Source of the DNA: Drosophila miranda
Taxonomy: Eukaryota; Arthropoda; Insecta; Diptera; Drosophilidae
Assembly (NCBI RefSeq): GCF_003369915.1
Contig: NC_046676.1
Coordinates: forward strand, 24,428,001 to 24,492,000
DNA: 64,000 bases
Reading direction: 5' to 3'
The translations under genes and the position numbers were made by a program. The notes beneath the pieces are model-generated. The model did not search any database. It was given only the letters and a program-made list of their open reading frames with translations, and was not told where the DNA came from. Positions 55,736 to 64,000 of this stretch are shown in pieces; position 1 is the stretch's first letter; every line of letters starts with the position of its first letter.

Positions 55736-55986
55736 TGTTGTAAAACAGGTTGTTGATGTTGCAATAGCGGGAGCATTTGTTGTAGTGCAGGTTGTGGATG
55801 TCGGAGGTGGTGGCTGGAGGGTGGTGGTGCTGTATGACTCTTCGGGTGCTGCAGGCGGCTGAGCAATCCTGTGCGAGTCTGCGATTCCTGCCACAAGGGC
55901 CAGCAGAAGAAGGCTTGCTGTAAATGGAAGCGGTTGAGTCTAAGGACCTACTTGCATCTCCCACTGCGACACTTACGAAAATTCAT
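55487..55986 (-). CDS. Small secreted Thr-rich mucin-like protein
   Basis: Two exons on the minus strand: 55986-55977 (ATGAATTTTC, then GTAAGT) and 55917-55487 after a TTTACAG acceptor, giving 146 residues. The spliced start reads MNFPSLLLLALVAGIADS, a clear signal peptide that exists only if the 10-base exon is joined. The mature part begins HRIAQPPAAPEESYS. It is then dominated by Thr, Pro and regularly spaced Cys, in units like TTTTTPCTTTTTCGTTPY. That composition suits an O-glycosylated mucin, like insect glue, peritrophic or accessory-gland proteins. I do not recognise an ortholog. A TATA-like AATAAAAG lies near 56090 and AATAAA follows the stop. The same DNA also reads Gln/Pro-rich in another frame, but that frame lacks the signal peptide. 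Confidence 0.7.
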
Positions 55987-56130
55987 TTCAAATTTCAGGC
56001 ACCTCGTAAAAGGACCAATAACTGCAGATGGTTACTTCCTGGTTCGCTTCGCTTCGAAGCTGTTACGAGTTCCCTGTTTCAGCGTTCTTTTATTCAGGCC
56101 CTGCTGAATCGGATTCCGTGACAGGGTCGG

Positions 56131-56272
56131 GGCAAGCACATGATATTAAACCTATAATTGATATTGATTGCTTACCAATCGCTCAACTTCACTTTGAGCT
56201 CTTTGAAAACGGATTTACTTTGTCCCTGATAAGGTCCGATAAGACATGGTCCACCAACATCATACTCACCGC
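56131..56272. repeat. Diverged direct repeat, copy B'
   Basis: Partner of 55056-55190, same orientation. The two copies flank the mucin-like gene. Confidence 0.75.
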
Positions 56273-56432
56273 CAAGCTTCTTCTGGTCCAGAGGATCTAC
56301 TCGACAATCTTGCCATCGTCCGGTCCGTATCCTAGAGGGATTGTGATGCGGCAAGGTAGCCGTGATTCAAATGTTTTGGCGTTCCGGTCAATAATTAAAA
56401 ATTTCATCGGTAAATACCGATTAGCTTAATCG

Positions 56433-56546
56433 TTTTGCAGCACTAGTGTTTAGGGCTGTCGAAAATTTCGACTCGAAATTGCACGGAATAAACCATCGAT
56501 GTATCGCACAATTCGAAAACCATCGATATTTTATCCCCGCACGTGC
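56433..56546 (+). promoter_or_regulatory. WDR74 promoter region with two ATCGAT sites (copy A')
   Basis: ATCGAT at 56495-56500 and ATCGATA at 56522-56528, 85-120 bases upstream of the WDR74 ATG: DRE-type sites typical of growth genes. Sequence from GCAGCACTAG onward and ATCGCACAATTC...AACCATCGATA parallels 53750-53812 upstream of the ASCC1-like gene. Confidence 0.6.
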
Positions 56547-56612
56547 ATTTGTTTTGTGTTGAGATTTTGTAATTTAATTGGTAAAGTAAGCTAAAAACAA
56601 CTATTTATTAAG

Positions 56613-57976
56613 ATGAAGTGGACCACGGCCAATCTTAAGCACCCCAATTATACAGCACAACATGAAATTTACGTGGGAACACACACGGGATCTTTCAAAC
56701 GTAAGTCACAAAATTTGGTGTGTCGACAATGATTGAATTGATTATAAACGATTCTTGTAGACCTTCTGCCGGCCTCGGAGAAAACCCCACACGGACAGAG
56801 AAACATCAGTGATCTTAAGGACTTGGACAAAGAATCGCGGGTCACTTCTTTGGCTTTTGGCAACGAGTCGCGAACAGAAATTCTGCTTGGCCGAGGTAAA
56901 AACATCGCCGAGTTGCATTCCATTGGGGAAGGAGGGTTCTCCGCGCGACATGTGACTTTCAGCGCAGCTCCCATTGTTGGCCTGGCTCGCTTCAACGAAA
57001 AACTGATTGCCGGCATTGGGAATGGGGAGCTGCAAAGCCTGGAGCTAGACCCTGAAGAAGAAACGGCACCTGTTGTTATCTCTACTGGCACCCAAATGGA
57101 TCATCTACGTCAGTGCACACAGGCCAGGAACATTGTGGCCACTGGTGGCAAGGAGCGACAAAATAATCTGAAAGTCTACGACCTGAGCGCCGACGGCAAG
57201 CAGATTTTTACTTCGAAGAACTTGCCAAATGATTATCTGCAGCTGGAGGTCCCTGTTTGGGACAGTGACATTGGCTTTGTGGACGGTCCCAGTGTTTTGG
57301 CGACGTGCTCCCGACACGGATATGTTCGCCTCTACGACACCCGCAAGCAGCGCCGTCCCGTCTCCTGCTTTGCCAGCGAGGAGCACGGAATGAGCTTCGC
57401 GACTCTGGTGGCACAAGGAAACTACATCTACACGGGTACCACAATGGGCGCCCTGAAGGCCTTCGACACTCGACGCATGAAAACTCATGTGCACACGTAC
57501 AAGGGATTCACGGGTGGCATAAGCGACCTGCATTTGGATCCCACTGGACGGTTCTTGAGCTCTGCCAGCTTAGATCGTTATGTGCGCATCCACGACGCCG
57601 ACTCTACAGTGCTGCTCTATCAATGCTATGTTAAATCGAAGGCTACCAAGATCCTCATCCGTCAACTAAAGGAGGAAAAACCAGAGGCTGATGCTGAAGA
57701 AGAGGAGGAGGAGGAAATTGATAATATAGTGCCACAGAAGCCTAATATCAAGACAGCCCCTGTGGACGATGAATACGAGTATATGTTTGATCAGATGCCG
57801 ACTGTGGGGTGAGTCCTTTTATTTGAATATCTTTGATGTCACCTACTAATCTCCCCAACAGCGACAGCGAAGACGAATCTGGAGAACAAGTTGAAGCGAC
57901 TGTTACGGTGGAAAAGGCCAAGCAAAAGCGCAAGGGACCGAACCAGTCGCAGAAGACGAAAAAGAAGAAAGTTTAA
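56613..57976 (+). CDS. WDR74/NSA1-type WD40 ribosome-biogenesis factor
   Basis: Exons 56613-56700, 56761-57808 and 57862-57976 (phases 1 and 2) give 416 residues. A WD40 beta-propeller protein of the nucleolus that acts in 60S ribosomal subunit assembly, as known for yeast Nsa1 and human WDR74. Propeller landmarks include YVGTHTGSF, TSLAFGNESRTEILLGRG, CSRHGYVRLYDTRKQRRPV, YIYTGTTMGALKAFDTRRM and GRFLSSASLDRYVRIHD. The C-terminus is acidic (ADAEEEEEEEIDN), then very basic (KRKGPNQSQKTKKKKV), fitting nucleolar targeting. The ATG is the first after the DRE-like sites. Its stop is 79 bases from the stop of the convergent channel gene. It probably corresponds to D. melanogaster CG7845 (memory). 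Confidence 0.9.
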
Positions 57977-58055
57977 ATTATCCATTTACTTATTAATTTG
58001 TAGATCCAAGTTTTATATTAAAACGTATTAATATGTAAGATCGATGCAGTGGGGT

Positions 58056-60280
58056 CTATTGCCACGCCTTCATTGGCAACTGCGCCTTCTGAAGCTGATA
58101 GTTGATGTACAAGCGATATATGCAGTAGTAGAAGAACTCAATAATGGAAATCATGCTCAGGCCCAGGCAGAGATTGAAAATGCCCCCAAGATCAGCTGAA
58201 ATAGATGAGAGTTTAGTTACATCTAGTTATGTTACACTACAGAGCACTTACAGAGAAGCCCGATCCAAGACATGACCGTCACCTTTCGAATGACCGGAAC
58301 GACCTGCTTGGCCAGATAGACACGCAGCACAAAGCTATCGCTGTTGAGCAGCTCACGAGAGCTTAAAGAGGAGTCAAATATGATTTTAAGCTGATTTCAT
58401 AAAATGTTTCTACTAAGAAGGCACGTACTAGTAGCGGCTCACTGAGAACTGGTGCTGATTGAGGTCCGTCTTGTAGGACAGCGTGGAGTAGGTTACATCG
58501 TAGCAATTGGGCAGACACTGGTCGCATCGCACACTCTTAAAGTTGTCTGCGAAAAGTAAAGTTAAGTTAAGGGGGAACCTTTGGTTTTTTTTTTAAATTT
58601 GCATATCATATCGGAGGGAGCGCTTTAGGGGTTTATTAACGTGCAAATGAGCTCCCAAGCGATTTGTGGGCGCATCCTAGTCATGGCGTATAATGCAGAC
58701 ACTCGGGCACGTGAGTATCCTGAATATTTAATATAAATTATGAAACATGAGCGAGCACAAGAGACGACAACAGAGCACCCACACAATACGCCACAGTCAC
58801 CGCATCAGGAGCAGCAGCAGCAGCAGTAGAAGCAACAGCAGCAGCATGGAAAATACATGAAAAGTACAGCAGCCAAGGGCGAAGGCGACAACGTGATAAA
58901 GGCTGTCGGAAGGGGAGTACGTGAACCTTGTCAGGCTCTGAAGGATGCGCGTGGGAAGAACCAGAAGTGACAGTAAGCCCGAATGAGGCATGGGATGCTC
59001 CGTGGGAAGAGGAACTCACCATAGTTGGCCGAGTAGCAGAATGTATCATTTAGATTGCACTCCTTGAACTGATTGCCGACGATGGGGAGGAGATACGGAT
59101 GACAGCCGCACTTCGCGACGATGGCCTCCGTCTGGCAGGAGAGCAGGCAGGCGGCCTGCCGGTAGTTTCGGAGCCTCAAGTCGTCCGAGATGAGGCAGTC
59201 CCGCTTTCGTTCCGACAGCTCCAGTACCTCCGCCGAAGAGCTCTGTACGGTGGGCGAGACTTCAAGAAAGCTCTCGGATCGGGCGGTGATTGTCACAGAG
59301 GAGGCCGACTCGGTGACATAGTCCATGGGATGGTGGACGAGAACTATAAGACCCGTGTTGAGATTGCGCTCAGAGCCCTCAGCGCCGACAAAGGTGAGAC
59401 CCCCATCCATGCCAAAGATGTTGGCCGAAAAGGGCACATAGCTGGAGTTGCGCGGATTATAGTTGAAGGAGCAGCACGGGCCCAAATATGCCGTCGTCGG
59501 TATGAAGGAGAGATACTCGTGGCTCTGGTTGCATTGGAACTCAGTGTGGCCCCAGAAGCATCTCTTTACATAGTCCGAGCAACCCGGACTGACGGCCATG
59601 GCTGCCTCCCAGACGCTCACGTTGTTCATCCGAAGCACCGCATCGGTGACCCTGTAACTCTCGTGGGCCGGCGGCTCGAAGCTCTGGTCCGTGAAAGCGT
59701 TAAGGAACTCGAACCCTGCTGCCACATCAGCCATCTCGTACTCTGGGGGAATATTACTGTGAAATGGAGTTACCTTAGAGGGTACTCAAAAGGGTTTTTT
59801 AATTTCTCACAGGGTCTTGACGTAGCGTTCCACACGCTCAGTGTTGACCACCTTGGGACTGCAGATGGTGACGCCGGGAAAGGCCACGTCCGTGATGGAG
59901 AGATCGTTTGAGATGGTGTTCAGAATGGGATACGAGTAGAACTTCAGCCAGAGTAGGAGGGTCAGGTAGATACTCAGCAGGAGCAACTGCAGCAGCACCG
60001 AGGACCAAATGAATCTGAAATCTGCCCTGTGCACTGGGAGGAAGGATGGGAGTGGAATTCTAACTCACCTGGACAATCCGTGGGTGCGCTGGCGTCGCAG
60101 AAGCCACATTCCGCTCACCTTGGTCCGCTCCGTGTACTCCCAGAAGGTGCTGGCGATGGCTGATCTCAGGGGGCCCAAGCGCCGCCTCCTTTCCAAGACT
60201 CTCTTGCCAGGTGCTGGTGCTGGCCACTTGCCGGTGTCCTTCATGTCACAGTTGGTTGCAACTGGCGCCACTTGGAGCAT
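58056..60280 (-). CDS. DEG/ENaC sodium channel subunit (pickpocket family)
   Basis: Six exons on the minus strand: 60280-60069, 60014-59811, 59756-59020, 58546-58429, 58361-58252 and 58195-58056, giving 506 residues with all phases consistent. TM1 is the hydrophobic run after FIWSSVLLQLLLLSIYLTLL, followed by the family motif FPGVTICSP. The extracellular domain has the conserved Cys-rich part (CLLSCQTEAIVAKCGCHPY, then CDQCLPNCYDVTYS). TM2 carries the selectivity filter and following signature GLSMISIIEFFYY. These subunits form amiloride-sensitive Na+ channels for taste, pheromone, touch or fluid functions. I cannot tell which ppk this is. The ATG at 60280 is the first in frame; an internal Met follows after 12 residues. 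The largest intron (58547-59019) has CAG repeats and no gene. Confidence 0.92.
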
Positions 60281-63200
60281 GCTTATATACGCTAGGAACC
60301 CCCGCCTAATGACAGTAAATTGTGGTCCTAATTATGGGTTGATAGACTCGTTAATTTGTCCGACCCGAGAAAGTTTGCCACTTGTTCGACATTAGTGATA
60401 ATTTAAAGGATTGACTCCATAAAGTACTCCCATCGAGGAAATCGATACACTATGTTCTTGGTCTAAGTGCCATTATAATGAAAATCACGACTTTAGCCAC
60501 ACATATGTACATAGTGCCACAAACACCGAACAAGCCGACAAAGTTTCCTTTAAATTCTCACACATGAAGCTCTGGCCCGGACAAATCCAGTCCGTTCCGT
60601 GCGAAGCAAAACTTTGCGTTGGCCCTTCATATATCTTGACTTGAGAAACTATGCAGCATCCAAGCATCTGAGCATTCGAGCATCTTGTGCGACTATCGAC
60701 TTGACTCGACTCGACTGTTTGTCTGCACGTTCTCCTTCTACGCCCCAGGTCACAAAGTTACTGTGTTCAAATCTTCTGCATCTAGCTTTTAAGCTGGGAC
60801 AATAAAATTCAAAACTTTTGTTCCCCCTGCAGCAGACCCGTGGCTTTGAAGACGGAGTTGGAGCAGAGCAGGGGTCGGGATTGGGCGGCATTCAATTCAA
60901 TGGAATTTTTGTGTAAATTGCAGCTGAATGTTGGGAAGGGAATGTGGGTCCGTTCGGAATTAGTTGTTGACTTTATCGAATGCTGTTTCGTTCCATTCGT
61001 TGTTGTGCTTGTTTGAGCAGCTCTGAGTGAATTTTAATTAGTAGCCAGTCAGTTCCTGTCCCGCCTCCTCGAGCTAATTGTTTTCCATGGTAATGGAAGA
61101 AAAATGCGCTCCAGTTCGCTATGAAAATTCAACGAGTAAGTAAAAGGAAAAATATATTTCGAGTATGAGAACTAGAGTCAAGTGAAGACAAGCTAAACTT
61201 TTAATTCCGTTTTAGCAAATAAAAGTTCGGCTAGGTAAATGAACAGATACCGCAACCAGGAGACAAACTTTGAAACAAGTTCTTATCGCGACCACGCTCT
61301 CCCCATAACCAAGGGTACGGATTGAAGATAGGCAATCGCCTCCTAATAATCTGCCGACATGTGGAGCAATTTGTGAAGCGCTGGTGAAACGTGAGCTCCT
61401 GATAGAAATACACATAGCCTCACGAATACTGTCATAGCCAGACCCCAGACCCCAGACCACAGACCTTGCTGGAAATTATAAATTCGTTGCTCAACTTTCC
61501 TCTGACGGTGGATCCACCTTTTTTTTAAGTTTTTTCAAAAGCGCCAAAAAATAATTTGGCTCTAAAAGTTAGCTACCTCCCCGTCGAAAATTGAGCGCCT
61601 GAGCTTTGACAGCAGAGCCATTAAATCAGAGCACGGAGCACAGCGAGCGTTTAATATCGGAACAAAGTTTCTTCTGCTTCTGACTTTGTGGAAAGAATTA
61701 AATTGGCCGGTTTTCGGGCACTAGAACTGTATGGAGAGCAGCACAGCCAGAGATTCCATTATAGATATTGGGCATCACTCCTCTCATCTCGTGTTTGATC
61801 GGCATTAGTTGAACAAAATGTGTCCTGGGGCCACTCAATCGCACTCGAAAGGCTCTTAGATCATCTCCCTAATGATAAGCCAACAGCCAGACCCAACACG
61901 AACAGCAAGGACAAATCAATCAAATCGAACCGTCTTTGTCGGTTTGCCGGCCCAAAGCTTTGTTTGGACAACACTTGTCTTCTGGTTGTAAAATAGCGCC
62001 GCATGTATTTGCATTCACATCGAATGCTGAAAGCCACAACGAGCCTTATTATGATCCGAATACAATACAATGAGAAGTGCCCCCATAATCGTAAAGAAGC
62101 AAGCCATTCAGCCATTCGCTGCAAGTGGTTTCCTTTGGGGTACAGCAATTTGTATCTTGGCCAGTTGCCACCGTACCCCCTTGCCCAGCGTCGGGGGCGT
62201 GGGTGAAACAAAGGACGAAGACGGAGACAAGGATATGGCCACAGCCCGTCGGAAGTGTTGTGCACTGCATGTGAGCCACGGGCATCCGCCTCCGACAGAC
62301 TGGCTCTAAGGAGTAGAAATCGAATCGGAAGACGACTCCGGGTCGAGTCAGCGTTTATGGTAACGATAGTAACGACGCAGCAAAGACCACAGTAGCCGCT
62401 GAATCAGTGCTCTATCTCGTATAATAGTCGATAGGAATCGGTATGGGAATGGGGATGGGGCTGCGGCTGGGGCAGTGCAATCACATTGATCGGAGATTGA
62501 TGTACCACAAGTAGTTGCCCCCATTTTGCGGCACTCAAAATTTAAAATCTGCGAGCACGCCCTGACCATGAATCCCCCCTGCCAAGTGGGGCGTTCCAGA
62601 GTTCCATGCTTGCGTGGCATGGGGTGAGTAGGGGGGAGAGCTTTGCCAGTTTGGAATCAATTTAGCGGAATGTAGCCAGATGTACGGGCCTCAAGCTACA
62701 CTGTTTACGCTCCAGTGTCTGTCCGTGGGCAGACCTTGAGAACTTGTGCCATTTTTTTTGGTAGCCTCGAGTCGCTATAAATTGTTCCGTTTTACATGTG
62801 CCGGGCACTTTGCATTTGTTGGCCCAATTGATTTTTAATGGCTCTATGCTCCTCCGACTCTGACTCCGACAGAAATAACAAACACAAATTCGATTGCCTA
62901 ACGGAAAGTTCGTGGGTCGCAAAATATTGAAATGACTTTCGGGGCCGCGCGGTGGGGGGGGGGGTGATAAAAAAAAGCCCATCACGATGGCGTCCCATAT
63001 GCCACCCACTCAGGGCCAGTCGGGGAAGGGTCAGGAGTACAATCCGCCTGGGAGACGCCGCTTCTTGCGAAGCTTCCTGCAAATCCCATCAGCAGCAAAC
63101 AGGCAGGCAAACAGTGCATAAGGAAGATGCCAGGTGCCGGGTGCCGGGTGCCGGGTGCCCGGTCCTGACTAATTGCGTTTCATTTGATTTCCGATTACGC

Positions 63201-64000
63201 ACCGCGTAAGTAGGCCCAGCACAGTGGGTCGCAAAAGTAAATTTATGCTTCTCCTTTGTTACTGTTTTTACTGAGCGTTTTGCTCAGTGTTTTTGTCAGT
63301 GACCAGACTTCAAAGGAAACAAGTTATGACCGTTATTGGCGAGTTATGGTTTCATCGAAAGGCTACTTGGGAATGTGTATCCACTGTAGCTGTAACTCCC
63401 AACTCCCGTTTCCACCTTCTCTACTCTGACTAATGCTGTGGCTCCTGTCATTAAATAAAGTGCGTTTGCATTTAAGTCGGCTTTGGGCTCTGTTCTTAAG
63501 CCTATTAAGGATGTTCCACTCCCCATCTAACCCCCCCCCTCCTCTCATCTAACACTCCCGAAAATGTAACCTGTGGCTGGGGAAGGATACTTCCCACGCT
63601 GTCCTCAAAAAGTGTTCGCCCAAAAGTATGAAAGCTCCAGAATAGGCCAAGGATACGGGTCTTTATTTTTCATGGAATTTTTTCATTTTAAATTCATTGA
63701 TTTGGCCTTTTGCCTTTGAAGAGCTACCACACATACATTTCTCCTATCTTAAGAGGGCCCACACCCACCACAACACACTCCAACAACCCGCCCCATCCCA
63801 CTTCAGCATCATCGGCTCGTCATCGGCGTCCCATTTCATCCGACTCTTGACTCGATTGTGCCGACGACTGTATGGAGCCCGTAACAAATTTCGTTTCCTG
63901 ATGGGCCCCCGATTCGCAGTTGGCAAACAATTTCAATTGATTCCACTTTAATGGATAGATAATGTTGATCTCGAACAGCATAAGTCCCGACTTTGGGGTA
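60281..64000. other. Gene-free stretch at the right end
   Basis: I find no frame with a domain, signal peptide or convincing splice structure in these 3.7 kb. It contains short homopolymers (G run near 62955, C run near 63532) and a (GTGCCGG) repeat at 63133-63163. It could be intron or upstream sequence of a gene beyond the window. Confidence 0.6.
63133..63163. repeat. (GTGCCGG)n short tandem repeat
   Basis: About four tandem heptamers of GTGCCGG in otherwise unique intergenic sequence. Confidence 0.85.

Larger units (their letters stand above)
55987..56612. other. Intergenic region between the mucin-like gene and WDR74
   Basis: Holds the upstream region of the mucin-like gene, the repeat copy 56131-56272, a minus-strand coding-like remnant (56354-56172, KKLGGEYDVGGPCLIGPYQG) and the WDR74 promoter module. 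No intact gene seen. Confidence 0.6.

Noticed and set aside
55492..55896. Gln/Pro-rich minus-strand frame (QQHPVLQQQPAAQHPIP type)
   Set aside because: Same repeat in another frame; it lacks the signal peptide created by the 10-base exon. The Thr-rich frame is preferred, though not proven.
59099..59911. 270-residue plus-strand frame
   Set aside because: It is the complement of the DEG/ENaC exons; the minus strand has the family's cysteines, membrane segments and matching introns.
62348..63548. Short minus-strand frames near the right end
   Set aside because: 60-115 codon frames without domain, signal peptide or splice logic, overlapping homopolymers and the GTGCCGG repeat.
1..64000. tRNA genes, rRNA, CRISPR arrays or intact transposons
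   Set aside because: Looked for T-loop GGTTCGA patterns, regular spaced repeats, transposase/reverse-transcriptase motifs and terminal repeats by eye; none convincing.

Overview
The window is from an insect genome, almost certainly a Drosophila species other than D. melanogaster. The evidence is short GT-AG introns, Drosophila core-promoter motifs (CGGTCACACTG 'Motif 1' and ATCGATA DRE-like sites), a recognisable Stretchin-MLCK locus, and neighbours Cyp4aa1 and Ars2 whose proteins align well with what I recall of the D. melanogaster products. All gene models below were built by hand from frame, splice sites and phase.

Layout. (1) 1-37250, plus strand: the 3' part of Strn-Mlck, a giant titin/MLCK-family muscle gene whose 5' end lies outside the window. 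It has a 14.9 kb single exon (Ig domains, helical rods, two arrays of a 65-residue KEQ-rich repeat), an internal promoter with an alternative first exon (16223), a chain of phase 1-1 Ig exons, a short exon that ends 'stretchin' (stop at 24749), and a bridging exon (24918) that leads into Fn3/Ig domains, a MLCK-type kinase and a calmodulin-binding tail. One intron holds a minus-strand gene for a SWIM/YqaJ-type nuclease (28555-30046). (2) 37659-41287, minus: the P450 Cyp4aa1, with an 18-nt first coding exon. (3) 42851-43633, plus: a secreted trypsin. (4) 45001-49670, plus: Ars2/Serrate, with two alternative last exons. (5) 50853-52557, plus: an arthropod-type SMYD (MYND-SET) protein. (6) 52619-53686, minus: a TRUB2-like pseudouridine synthase in which the expected catalytic Asp reads as Gly. 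(7) 53933-54899, plus: an ASCC1-like gene that looks broken by frameshifts. (8) 55487-55986, minus: a small secreted Thr-rich mucin-like gene with a 10-nt first coding exon, flanked by two diverged copies of a ~140 bp element. (9) 56613-57976, plus: WDR74/NSA1. (10) 58056-60280, minus: a DEG/ENaC (pickpocket-type) channel. (11) 60281-64000: no gene seen.

Strn-Mlck is a muscle scaffold/kinase. Ars2, WDR74, TRUB2, ASCC1 and SMYD are housekeeping or RNA/chromatin-type genes packed closely, with Motif 1 or DRE promoters. The trypsin and the mucin-like gene are tissue-type secreted products with TATA-like promoters. The least explained part is 53.7-56.6 kb, where a decayed gene, duplicated promoter modules, duplicated gene fragments and the mucin-like gene lie together.
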